A stretch of DNA of 64,000 bases from Diplonema papillatum (lineage: Eukaryota > Euglenozoa > Diplonemea > Diplonemida > Diplonemidae). Made by a program: the position numbers and the translations under genes. The stretch lies in NCBI GenBank assembly GCA_030068145.1, contig JAPJBO010000016.1, forward strand, positions 496,001 to 560,000, read 5' to 3'. The notes under the pieces are model-generated. The model worked only from the letters and a program-made list of their open reading frames with translations. It searched no databases and was not told the DNA's origin. Of this stretch, positions 10,091 through 20,955 are shown piece after piece (position 1 is the stretch's first letter; the number at the start of each line of letters is the position of its first letter).

Positions 10091-11354
10091 TGCACGCCTT
10101 TGCCGGGCCGGAGAACTGACCTTCATCCTTTTTGAGCTGCACGTCCGGCACAGCGAAGTCCAGGGCACAGTCACCCATGGCGCAACCGAACAACGAGTGC
10201 GGCGCGGTTCTTTGTGCTGCAATCAACCGAGGGGTTGGATGTGCAATCTGGTGTCGTTCGACCTTATTCCTCCCTTTCTCGGTTTTGTTTTTTGTATTTC
10301 TACTCGGGCGGCGGGCCGGTACAAGTCGTGCTTTCTTTCTGTGTGGCTCCCCTCTCTTCAGTTTTTTCTCTGTTTTCTTTTCCTCTTTTTTCGGCTTTCT
10401 TCTTTGCGAAGAGACTCCTGGGGTTTTGTTGTTTCAGGCAAGCTGACTCGGACGGTTTTTTTTCGCGCCGGCTTGCACAGTCTCAGACCTTAACGTTCCT
10501 GACCCAGAAGTCCTTTGGGTTCAGATGCCAGGAGGTTTTCGTTTGGAGTCCCCGATGGTTTTGGCAACAGAAGATTCCGTTGGGTTTCGGAGGGCATGCC
10601 CGAAGCTATTCCAGCAGACTCAGTGTCGCAAAAAAGTGGTGTGTTTCTGGCCAAGTCGAATCTTGGCGGGGGTTTGCGTCAGAAATCGCCATCTCGGGTT
10701 TCCAGTGTTTCCGGAGTGTGTCAAAGGATGCACATACGCCGGTCTTAACAAAGGGTTTCGGGTCCCACAAACGCAAGCCTGAGCAAAAGGTTCGTCTATA
10801 CTCGCAAAGCAAGGAGTGGTCGTAACACCACACACGTACTTATTTTCGCTTGTGTTTCAGGGTGCGAGCAGGGAGTATGTTTTAGCCATTCGGACCTCAA
10901 TTCCAGTTTCAGTGGGTCGTACGGTACTGTGCGTTCCCCCCTGGCTGCATCGTCGCATTGCCCACCGCTGTCTGCCACGGTGAATCTCTATCCGCAGGTG
11001 CTGCATATCGCCACAATTCTTCGCATTCTAACCAACCTCAACCTTGCAGGTGCATCACGGGCACACCACGGTATATCAGGTCCGTCCCTATCCTGGAGCT
11101 GCATCGGGTTGTCTGGTGGAGTCTTGCACGGGAAGAGGAGGCGATGGACCCGGTCAAACGAAAACCCTGGTAGGCTGGCTCAGCCGCACTAGACAGCAGT
11201 GTGATGGACCTTTCTTCGGAGGGGCTCACGCACTCAAAGATCGACTTATACGCACTGACAGCAGGGATCGACCTCGGGATACGGGCGCGAACTGACTCGC
11301 AATTATTCAATATTCAGGTGATCCTACCATGCAATGCGAACGCCCCACCAGACC
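10091..11354. other. No gene recognised; motif E near 10240
   Basis: The plus strand is T-rich from 10260 to 10460. A short motif, 'ggttggatgtgcaatctggtg' class, at about 10235-10256 resembles sequences near 1630, 37690 and 63225. ORFs up to about 200 codons overlap on the plus strand but look low-complexity and unrelated to known families. Confidence 0.4.
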
Positions 11355-11364
11355 GCGGGCCCAG

Positions 11365-11553
11365 TGCTTTTTGTCGACGGAGGCTAGAGGAGGAGGAGAA
11401 ACAGTACACCCACACACTGGAAAATGGGTCTTCCTTCTACTTGCTGAACGCCTGCACACCCGGCACCTAGGTTTACCTGTGGTACGTGTGGTTTGTATGT
11501 GCAACTGGCCTCCTCGACTCGAGTGTTTCCCACAAAGCAGGTGCACATTCAGC
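11365..11553 (+). mobile_element. Diverged family A element A4
   Basis: 'gacggaggctagaggagga', 'ttgctgaacgcctgcacacc', 'aggtttacctgtggtacgtg' and 'tttcccacaaagcaggtgc' fall in the same order and spacing as in intact family A copies, but with many substitutions. Confidence 0.6.
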
Positions 11554-13526
11554 AAAAGGGTGGAGCAGACGGCAGCCATAGTGTAGTGATAGGGGGGAGA
11601 AGACTAATTTTTTTAGGAATAAAGTTCTTTCTTGAGCGGACATCACTCCATTACTTGAACGCTTCTTCTTGCTTTTCCTTTCTTTATACAGAACGCGGGA
11701 TCTGCTGGTCGTCGTTTGTGGGGGGATATACGATCAGGCGGCATTGTGTTTGCCCTCTAACAGCAGACTTGCAGCTTCGTGTTGCATCATGTCTTTCGAC
11801 TGTTATTTCGGAAATCAGGAATGACGAAAACAACGCAGCTGCTGCGTCTGAGGAGAGCTAGAAGCGCGTCCGAAGCATGCAACCACGATCACCGGACACA
11901 CGAAGCAAGAAGGTGTTGGCGAAAAGAGCAAAAGCGACTTGGATGCAAGGAGGCGTCTCCCCTTTGAACTTCTCATGGGGGTTCGCTGCCCTGTACGTAC
12001 CACACCGAACAACCAATGGACGTGATGCCACAGCTGTCGTGTGCACGTACTCATGGTACACGTGGACGCGGGCGGCATTATCTTCCCCCCTTTCCCACTT
12101 GGTTTAGCCAGCAGCGGCTCGTGGTGAAAAGTGGTGCACCCTGTGCGCAAGTGTTCTCGAGCATGGGGTAGGTCGTCAGCGAGTTGAGCCGTGAAAGGTT
12201 TGCTTACGCACCTTCGTCAGAAGGACTTTCTCCGTTCCCACCATCTGCTGTCTCTCCGTCCACGCTGGGGTGCTGCCGTTGCTTGTTCTCATCCGCATCA
12301 CCCCCATCTGGTAACCGTGCGACTCACTTGCTGCCCCAAGAAAGAAGACGGGTCCAGTGAGCTTCTTTGATAAACCCCTTTTCCAAATTAAAACATGAAG
12401 GGTTGGCTGTGTCCTCGCTTTCCTCCTTAGGGGGCCTGCGAGCGTTACCTTTAACCGTATCAAGACAGCTCGGGCAGGGGGCTGAGGACGATACACTCCT
12501 GCTTGCTTTGTTAGCATCAACTGCTCTGTGCGCTAGGGTGGAAGAAATACTCGACGTAGCTGCTTTGACTCCGAATGGAAGGGAGGAAATATAAAGGTAG
12601 AGGGGAAAATACAATACAAACACACTCTGATTTGTTCTTCGCTTACACCGTGTGTACTCAGGACTTTTGACCTGTTATGTTTGTGTGAATTGTCGTGTTG
12701 GGGTAGACCCGCATGACCTCACGTCCGTTCAACACGTGGTTCGCTAGTTACAGCACTTGGGATCCCTTCGGTTCTTTGTCTGGCAGTTTATTGTCGAGCA
12801 ATTTCTTCCAAGCTGGTGCCTATGTAAAAATACTGAGTTGGTTTTGAGAGAGGGGAAGAAGACAGAACAAACGTTGATGTATCTTAGGTTTGCAAAAACG
12901 ACGACACTGGTTCTAGTTTTATTTTTCCCTTCTTCTTTTTTGCTAACTATAGGGAGTCAACGCCTGGCCTCTTTTTTGAGTTGACTGCTGCCATAAGGCA
13001 GCAGGTTCAAACCGCGACCGTAACTTACTTTGTTGTGTGCACCCGATGCGACCGTTTGGACTGCGTTTCCAGTCGACGAACCGTTTCGTCTGAAACGGAG
13101 CCTGGAGACGCGGCCGTTTGTGCATCGGCAGCAAAGCGTGTAGTCACCGTCGCGGAGCCATTACCGACTGCATTTTTCGTAAGCGACTGTTCGTGTATCG
13201 TCTGATACGCGGTTGTAGGGAGGTGCTGTCAGTGCGCGAGCTCAGGTGGCTCCGCTCGTTTTCTTGAAGTGCTCACGATGTTTATTGCCAGTGACGCCTG
13301 AGTAACCACTCGGGATCGAAAGAAGGCGACAGACTGCATAGGCGCAAGACCTTCTGCGCGTGTAGAGGCGGTCAACTGGTCGAGATTCGACCTTATTCTT
13401 CAGTGGGAGACTGCTCTTTATTCAGCGACTTCTTTCGGTTTCTTCGCACTCGCGCAGCTGCACCGGAAACGGCGTTCGGGCCCTGGCTGCATGCCGGGGC
13501 GGACGACAAGCTCCGGTACGGCTGAC
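11554..13526. other. No gene recognised; one strong short hairpin
   Basis: A degraded family A end may lie near 12740-12835. A hairpin CTGCTGCC-ATAA-GGCAGCAG lies at 12985-13004. The minus-strand frame 12176-12520 (LTGPVFFLGAASESHGYQMG) looks mildly coding but matches nothing recognised. Confidence 0.4.
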
Positions 13527-14980
13527 CTACTCCGGTATGGAAAGCGTCATCAGCGACGAATGCGTCCCTCCGACCACTACCTCGTTCGGCTTTTGCGGGT
13601 TGATGTCAAGCGTGAAGTACGTCTCGGGCAGGCTGTGATACGAATTAATCAGGTAAGCATTGCGACGAAGCAACTTGAAATGCAGGTACGGCTGGACTCC
13701 TTGCGCCAGCACAAGGGCTACGCATGGCACGAATAGTAGGGGCTTGGAAGCGTGACTTGTCCTCATCGGACTACAGTCTGTGATACAGGCTTTCAACAGC
13801 CATGTAACCTCAGAAGACCGGACAAAATCTCACGTTTAATCTGCGAATGAAACTCCCTGCAACCCGGTGTCAGATGGTGGCGTCGAAACTCCTGGCTTTT
13901 CATGCCGAAGTACAACGACTATCACTCCATGCGTAATAAAGAGGCGCTGACTACTTACGCGCGACTGCTCTGGCCCCGGATCCAGCGTGCCCCACCTGAC
14001 GGCGGAGCTCACCCCTGCCCAAATACATACTTTTTGATGCAGCCGATAAGGTCACCGGTCCGAATGTCCACCAGGTAGATAGCATTCGGCTTCGAGCCGA
14101 GGCACACGAGGTACGACTGGTTCGCGGCGAGTTTAACGGAGTACAAGTTAGACCCGTTGAACCGGCGGGAAATGTTTGGCGGAGTGGTTTCTCGCCCAGT
14201 TGCTGGGTCGAAGAGCATGAGCTGGTTGGTGGCGCGGTAAGACGCGACGATAACGGTAGAAGCCGCCGGCGCCACCTCAAGCCCGTCACTCCCGACATGG
14301 GTTCCGAGGAGTTGCCTGTCTGACCTCCCAGTCCTCAGGTCCCACACCTGGCACGCGGACTCCCACCCGCCGGTCACCAGTCGATGCGCGTTGAGGAATC
14401 GCACGGAGAATATGCGAGAGGTGTGCCCCTGCTTCGCGAAGCCACGGGCGTCGATGCCGGTGTCAAGCTTGTGCGACAACTTGCCGCTCATCGTGTCGTA
14501 AATCCTGACGATCCGGTCCGAGCCAACGGAGGCGAACTGCGTCCCGTCCGGCGAGTAGTCGACGCAGAGAATCTCGTTGCCGGGCTCCACGATAGCGCCG
14601 ACGTACTCGGCATCGGTTTCCTCGTCCCACGACCACTGCTGGATCACGCCCGACGCGCACGCGACGATGAGGTCATAGGCTTTGGTCGGGCCGTGCGGCC
14701 TCCAGCGGATGGCTGTGGCTGCGTGGCCTTCCGCGTTGTGCGCCATCGAGCGCAGGCGCTGCACCGGGGTCCACGTGGCCGTCTCGAATATGCGGGCAGC
14801 TCCGTTGCCGCAGGCTGCGGCGCAGTACTTGCCGTCGCCGCTGTACCGGACGCAGAACACGCTTTCACTCTGCTCCCGCGCGGCGACCGTACCGCTGATG
14901 CGGATGCCGCCCATCGTTTCGACGGTGCCGTCGCCGGAGTGCTGCGGCTTCCAGCCCATGTTGCTCTCGCGGCGGGCCAT
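13527..14980 (-). CDS. WD40 beta-propeller protein, two exons
   Basis: Exon 1 is 14980-14031 and exon 2 is 13632-13527. The donor is AAAAA|GTATGT and the acceptor CACAG|CCTGCC. The phase matches and the joined CDS gives 351 residues. Repeats end in typical WD/YD blocks: FCVRYSGDGKYCAAACGNGAARIF, CVDYSPDGTQFASVGSDRIVRIYD, FSVRFLNAHRLVTGGWESACQVWD and YLVDIRTGDLIG. Exon 2 closes the propeller with TYFTLDINP...EVVVGGTHSSLMTLS. The length fits a single seven-bladed propeller. No other domain is present, so it is a scaffold whose partners are unknown. A flagellar or trafficking role is possible but not shown. The intron is 398 nt and lacks recognised repeats. Confidence 0.88.
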
Positions 14981-15919
14981 CGTAGGCGGCGGAGGAAACG
15001 GAGGTGCTTTGCAATACGAACAGTTTATTCGCTTGTTCTTTCTTAGGTTTCTGTAGCGGTTAAGACTTCTGCTCCCGTGTGGGAATCTTGCACGACTTCC
15101 TCATGGACACCACCAGACTCGGCAGGCCATTTGGAAGGGCGCTTTCTCGAACAAAGAAGGTGCGGTGCAAATTCGGGCACCTGGTTGCCGCTATATAGGC
15201 GGAAACTGCCCTCATGGCTCCCATCTGCACAGCGGACGAACAAAGCGGCGGCCACGGACATCCGCGGAACAAGAGTTTTCGTGTTCTGCACTTTTCGAGA
15301 GTTGGGCAACGAACGAAAAGAAGGGGTTGCTGCAAGCAATTGGGCCGGAGAACGTTGCGACCGCAAGGACGAGGCTGCAAGGACAGAACGGCTTGTCGCT
15401 GTGGACATGCAACACAGTGACAGGGTTCGAGCGGGTTCGGCACGAAGTCAAAAATAATGCCAGAAGCTACACACGAGATGCAGCACGCTCGTGCGGCGTG
15501 CAGCCAGCAGCAGGAGGGACAGGGGCGAGGGTCGTCACGACTCAGAAGTCTGGCTTCTCCCACCGCATTTTGTTCTCGTGGTCATCGCTACCACGCTGAC
15601 CTTTTCCAAGAAAGAAAATGCATCAAAGCAACTCAAAAAGCCCCATCGTCAGGCGGGACAGGCTAGATCCGCGGCGGCCGCTCGGAGGAACACGGGCAGG
15701 GGTAGTCACATAGTAGCACCATGGCCTCTCCCCACACACGTGCACGTGTCCACAGTCGCTACCGCGCTGACCTCTTTCCGAGAGAGAGAGAGAGAAGAGT
15801 TAGAGTGCAGGGACTATCCCTCTGCGGAGTTTCCGGTCGCCTCAGTACTGTGCTGGACTATGTCATCCTGGCAGATGCAACATAATAATATGCGATATGC
15901 AGAAGGACAGGACCAAACG
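14981..15919. other. No gene; two related blocks and repeat C copy 2
   Basis: Blocks at about 15525-15610 and 15700-15785 share 'cgctaccacgctgacctttt'-like text and look like diverged direct repeats. A GA run and repeat C follow at 15780-15850. ORFs on both strands through 15043-15600 overlap and show no domain. Confidence 0.45.
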
Positions 15920-16459
15920 CTACACTGCGGGTGTCTTCTTCTCTGCCCGGGACAGAATCTCCTGCAGCGTGCAATCAACGAGTAGAAACTTAACGGCGGA
16001 ACGATTTTTCTTCTGGTACGCCAGCAAAGCCGAGCGCACTTCGCGGCATCTCTCGTATCCTGGGGTTCCGACCCACTCGTTGATGCCATCGGGCATTTGT
16101 TCCTTCGTCAGCTTGAGGTCGTTAATGTGATGCATGAGGTTTCGGAAGCCAAAAATACACATGCCGACCGTCGTTGAAGCTGGAATATCAAGTTGCGACC
16201 GGAGAGCGACGAGTACTATGTCGAATGTGATGCGCTCAGTGATGCAACCTTCGGTCATCTGCATTGCCAGCATCTTCAAGATGTCGCCCTCTCCCGTGTC
16301 TACGATGTGCCCTGGGCGGAACACGAGCGTTGCCTGGTATTGGCACCAAGGGTCTCCTGGCTTGAGCACGGCTATCACGTCTTGACATTCTTCAGTGATC
16401 GGCTGCCACCCGAGCAGAGTGCTTGGGGGGAACACGCCTGTAGGGTGTCCCCGATGCAT
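15920..16459 (-). CDS. Unknown protein or exon
   Basis: A minus-strand frame of 179 residues with the composition of a folded protein: LVFRPGHIVDTGEGDILKML, ITFDIVLVALRSQLDIP, VGMCIFGFRNLMHHI, INEWVGTPGYERCREV and VKFLLVDCTLQEIL. No family is recognised. An acceptor-like CCTACAG sits just after the first codons, so the true start may be an upstream exon. The frame at 17330-17447 (HPAWFIDLIDRATRDFEAF) is a candidate. It keeps the common minus orientation of the cluster. Confidence 0.4.
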   Translation of the reverse strand: MHRGHPTGVFPPSTLLGWQPITEECQDVIAVLKPGDPWCQYQATLVFRPGHIVDTGEGDILKMLAMQMTEGCITERITFDIVLVALRSQLDIPASTTVGMCIFGFRNLMHHINDLKLTKEQMPDGINEWVGTPGYERCREVRSALLAYQKKNRSAVKFLLVDCTLQEILSRAEKKTPAV

Positions 16460-18004
16460 CCTTTTCCCGCCTCCCCGAGCCCCTGCTTTCGATTCAACTG
16501 AGGGGTGACTCCTCTGTCATCGATCCGTTCCAGCTTTCTGCCCTCCTTGTGTTAAAGCCGGCAGCCACTTGACGACGCAGTGGGTCGACGTCCGTGTTGC
16601 AGGACCTCCTATGCCGGAAGAAGTGGTAATCGTGGTAAACTTTCTTTTTGTTCCTTTTACGGCTATTCTCTCCTTTTATGCGTCTTTTGCTCTCTATTGC
16701 TGGGAATACCGGTATTCTTGGACTTTTGGTGCTGAAGGAAGGGATGAATCCGTTCACTTCAAGAAGAGAAGGTCTACCTACCCTCCCCGCGGGCGGAAAA
16801 TCTAGCACCAATTCTTCTCCAATTTCTTTGTTGCGATACTCGAGCTACGTGTGCAGGAGGGTGTCATTGCACCACTGGCAGGGAACAAGCCCCCGCTTCT
16901 CGCATGCTGCGGTTGTGGAGATCAAAAGAAACGAAGCGTGCGAAGTAGGGAACACAGAGGTTTCTCGTTACTGTCGACCGCTGAGCGGCGACTAAGGGAG
17001 TGAGATAATAATCATGGAACGCCACATTCGGTGTAGGGTGTTGCAGGTGGAACAAGGCCGCACCCCTGCGCCACTGTTGATCTATGTATTCTGAGACTTG
17101 CACGGCTTAATAATTGAAACAAGCACACGGCTGGCAGAATCAACCAGGTTTCGTGTCACTCGACTATAGATTGAGGAATCTGACAGGTCAGACATTCTGC
17201 GACACCAGAGAGAGACTGTATCGTGTCAGCCGTTAATGATGCATTTGTGCATTTCGTTTATTCTCGAGCTTTCGGGGGGGGTTGTCCTCGTTCGATGTTG
17301 GAGAGCTGAGAGGCTCACCAAAACCTTTGAGACCCGACCACGTAATAAACAGCGCGCGATGGTCTGAAAAGCTTCGAAATCCCGTGTGGCTCGGTCAATC
17401 AGGTCGATGAACCAGGCTGGGTGCTCTCCCGTCACCTGACGCCACGAGACACACGCAGCGGCCGTCACGCAAGGATGCGGTACCGACCGGTCCCCAGCAA
17501 AAAAGAGAATAGCAAATCCGAGGTTGCCATCCGACGCAAAACCAGGAGTTTAATTTTCACAGGTTTGCGGTGTAGGTGGGCGAGTTCGGAGTGCGGGTTT
17601 TGAGGTTCGGGCTCGGGCGCAGGCTGAATGTGTCATGCCGCGAGTGGCGATGTCCAACAAGACTGTGGACTAAAAGAAATGCGTGGTTTTGTTTTGCTAT
17701 TTTCCTTGTTAGTTAGAAACGAACAGGGTATCTAAGTGCCTCCCGTTCGACCACAGAACTGAAGACTATATTATCATGACGACAGCACGTGTCAGTATTT
17801 TCCCTTATATCCCAACTTTGTGCTTTGTTCCCACTTTAGACGAATCTTGAACGTGGATTCTGGCTAAGAGGCGTTCAGTCATAATCCATCCAGGTAGCAT
17901 CACGGCACTGTTAGATCAAATAACCATAGATACCAGGGACTGGAAACAGGAGTTCCTCTTGTACTACCTACTACCCCGTATTGCTGTCGCAGGCCCGATG
18001 GGCT
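16460..18004. other. Possible exon near 17330-17447, otherwise nothing seen
   Basis: The minus-strand stretch after GGCGTCAG| reads VTGEHPAWFIDLIDRATRD and then FEAFQTIARCLL, and could be a short exon. The rest has no repeats or motifs that could be assigned. Confidence 0.3.
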
Positions 18005-18140
18005 CTCCCTCCATCAGTAGGGTAAAACCAACCTGTCTTACGACGGTCTGCACCCAGCGCTCGTTTTCTGAATGCGGATGAGCATCGAACCGACATCGAA
18101 GGATCAAAAAGCAACGTCGCTTTGAACGCTTGGCTGCTCT
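18005..18140 (-). rRNA. LSU (28S-type) rRNA fragment with internal deletion
   Basis: On the minus strand: AGCCAAGCGTTCAAAGCGAC, GTTGCTTTTTGATCCTTCGATGTCGG, then after a short non-matching join CAGACCGTCGTAAGACAGGTTGGTTTTACCCTACTGATG. These are the conserved blocks on both sides of the sarcin-ricin/peptidyl-transferase region. The usual sequence between GATGTCGG and the GACCGTCGT block is shortened and altered, so the copy cannot be functional. It is isolated from other rDNA. Confidence 0.88.
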
Positions 18141-19205
18141 CAACTGGGATGTAAGGCGCAAATTCTGTTGGGCGAACAATTTCATCGTACCCTAGCCAGA
18201 GAAATGCACAGATCCAAAACTTGGCCCAAATTTTGGACTCAAAAATTGGACCCAACATTCGGACCCAAGATTTTGGAAAAGTGGAAATTTAAAGTTTCCT
18301 GTAACAAATGTGTGCCCTAACATCCCAGTTTGTGATATAAGGACACAACTTGTTTTGAGTGGATACAAGTGGGAATACACCTATTTCATCCCTCCCTTTG
18401 CGTTGCGTTGGCAGCTTCCCTGCATGAACAACTTTGATTGTACGATTTATCCTGGTTGAGTGGTTGTTGGCTTCCGGTAACAGCGGTGGAGACTATGAAG
18501 ACTCTCCCGAAGCTCAACAAGACGACATCATCAGGGGCAGAAGGCGGATTCGCGAAAGGCGGCGCAGCAGAATCTGGGTCGACCAGAATGGGGTGCTAAG
18601 CTTTCATTGACACGTGACCAATTCGTGTGCAAGATTTCGGTGTCTTTTGAGCGTGTGGCGGGTCATTCTCAGCAAGCGAACGCATGGAATATCAGTCAAA
18701 TTGCGACCGGTCAGTCAAGTAAGTGCACAATCATCACAGACTGACCGGTCGTACCAGCCTCGCACCCGCAGACAGCTTCTAGTCGTAGACAGGGAAGGGA
18801 ACCGTTCAGACCAGAAACGCACTCATTCTTCCGATTGTTCTTCAAGATGCAGGCTCGAACCCGGAAGACGTCAAGCCAGACCAAACTACCAGTCATGACC
18901 AATGTCCGGGCCTACTGACATCGAGCACTGCAGCGCATTCCATACGTACTGTCATTCGGCACACTTCTTGGCCACCTCCCGATGCTTGGTTTCCTGACAC
19001 TTTCTGCTTCCGGGACAGCTTGGGCAGACCCGCTAGTATTCTGGGGTTCTCAGCTGCCCATGCAATGGCCTGTATAGCTGTACACCAGGGAATCTCTGAC
19101 CGGAAGCAGAGGTCGCCCTGGCGCCCGACCAACAGCAGCTGGTCTTTTGTATCTTGGCAGTCCCGCAAGATCGATGATCCTGAAACATACCTGCTCAATT
19201 ATGGC
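18141..19205. other. No gene recognised
   Basis: About 18200-18290 holds short imperfect repeats of 'ttgg(a/c)ccaa'-type text. No ORF or RNA was identified. Confidence 0.4.
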
Positions 19206-19500
19206 CACCCCCTGCACGAGCCCAAATAATAAGCGGATCGATATTCGGCACGTAGCTCTTGGTAGACGAGCAAAGCTGCATGGAGCACAGAACGAGGATC
19301 GCGCTGATGACAGCAAGAAAGCTCGAACTGGACAAGGAATTCGACAGGGGATTGGGCAAAACAGCTACACTAGCAGAACTGAAGATCGGGACAACCCTGT
19401 CTGCGGCGTCATCAGATAAGCGACGGTATTCCCGGAGCAAAACAGCAGGGCTACCACCAACCACGAAACCCGTAAACGGCGGTTCCACGGTTGCGGGGCG
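19206..19500 (-). pseudogene. Decayed copy of the nucleotide-sugar transporter last exon
   Basis: A minus-strand frame reads ISAILVLCSMQLCSSTKSYVP, clearly related to [20 protein letters not shown] in the intact exon at 19518-19864. DNA similarity continues at lower level to about 19500 (for example 'accacgaaacccgtaaacgg' against 'accacccacacgaccggtgt'). Stops and indels interrupt it. It lies directly downstream of the working gene, so it is a tandem partial duplicate. Confidence 0.7.
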
Positions 19501-19517
19501 TTGAATTTGCGTCAACT

Positions 19518-20922
19518 TTACACCAGAGACTCGGGGCCCTCCCTGTCGGTCTTCGGGAACAGAAACGACGGCAAGTAGTTCTTGGATGTGGAATAAAGCT
19601 GCACCGAGAACAGGACGAGGATCGCGCCGAACACAAAGTACGGGGAAGGCTGGAACTGAAACAGGGGAATCGACAAGACCGTCGCCAGCAGCAGCGACAT
19701 CGCGACGCTGAAGTTCTTGACGATGTTGTCCGCGATTTTCATCACAAGGGCAACGATGATCCCGGAGCATGCCTGCAAAACCACGACCACCCACACGACC
19801 GGTGTGTACCCGTTGAAAAACCCCTCCTCGGCGACTATAGCACCGTCATTCGTGCTGTAGATTCCTGTTGGATTGGTTGACAAGATTGCCGTCGAATCCT
19901 TCTGCCCGAGGATGGAAAAATACTCGAGGGGCTGCCTTGTGCTTACTTCGAAGGAGGCTAGAGGTGGGAGAAACAATACAACTGCAAAGTGGATCTTTTT
20001 TTGTTGAACGCTTACGCCCGCCACTAACCCCAGATTCACCTATATTTCGTGTGGGCTACAGCACATTTACCTCCTTTGAACTTGGAATATGGTTGCGATA
20101 GCGGGGAGTCGTCGGCATGCCGATGAGTACCACTATGCCTGCCTTTCGCTACGTGACACCGGATGGTCGTCGTGGTGCAATCCGCGACGGCTGCAACTGC
20201 TGCTGGTGCTTGTGACGAGTTCGTAGTCAGATCCAGAATCGGAGTCCTCGTTCTCTCGCTCCCGGCGAGCGGCACGGCGAGATGCGGCAGTTGTTGAGGG
20301 TCGAGCTGTGTTGGCAGGGGTGCGCGATCGTCGTGCGACCCGTAGCGGTCGCAGAGGCCGAGGAGCCGCGTCTCGTTCAGACCCGGTACTAGTACCAGGA
20401 CTCGCAGCGTCGTGTGTGCGCTTCCGCTGGGTGCCGCTTTGATCTTTCGCAACTGGCAGCCTCCTCAAGTATTACCTACAAAGCAGGTGCCTAGACAAAA
20501 AAAAGAAACACCAAGGGCGAAAGGGGTTCTCCTTCTGCTTGCTACCCAACCCGTTCAGCATGGGGGCGAGGCCCTCGACACCTTCGATGAGTGTGCTAGC
20601 CAACCCGGGGCGAGGGGCCCTCGACACCTTCGATGAGTGTGCTAGCCAATACTGCGAACGGCCATGAACTCGTGATAGAGGGGCACGGATTCGCCAGGGT
20701 GCAGAAGGACCTTTGGTCGTAGGAAGACGAACTTCTGCGAAAGCATTCGACAAGAATGTCTTCATTAATCAAGAACGAGAGCGTGGGGATCCAAGATGAT
20801 CAGATACCGTCGTAGTCCACTGCTGTAAACGATGCCGTCTCAGGATCGAGGGAAGTCATTTTGGCTCCCACGGCACTCCCCGAACGAGAAATCAAAGATT
20901 ATGGGTTCAGGGGGGAGTACAT

Positions 20923-20955
<33 letters not shown>

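Noticed and set aside
12985..13010. Hairpin followed by GGTTCAAACC, as in a tRNA T arm
   Set aside because: No acceptor, D or anticodon arms could be built around it.
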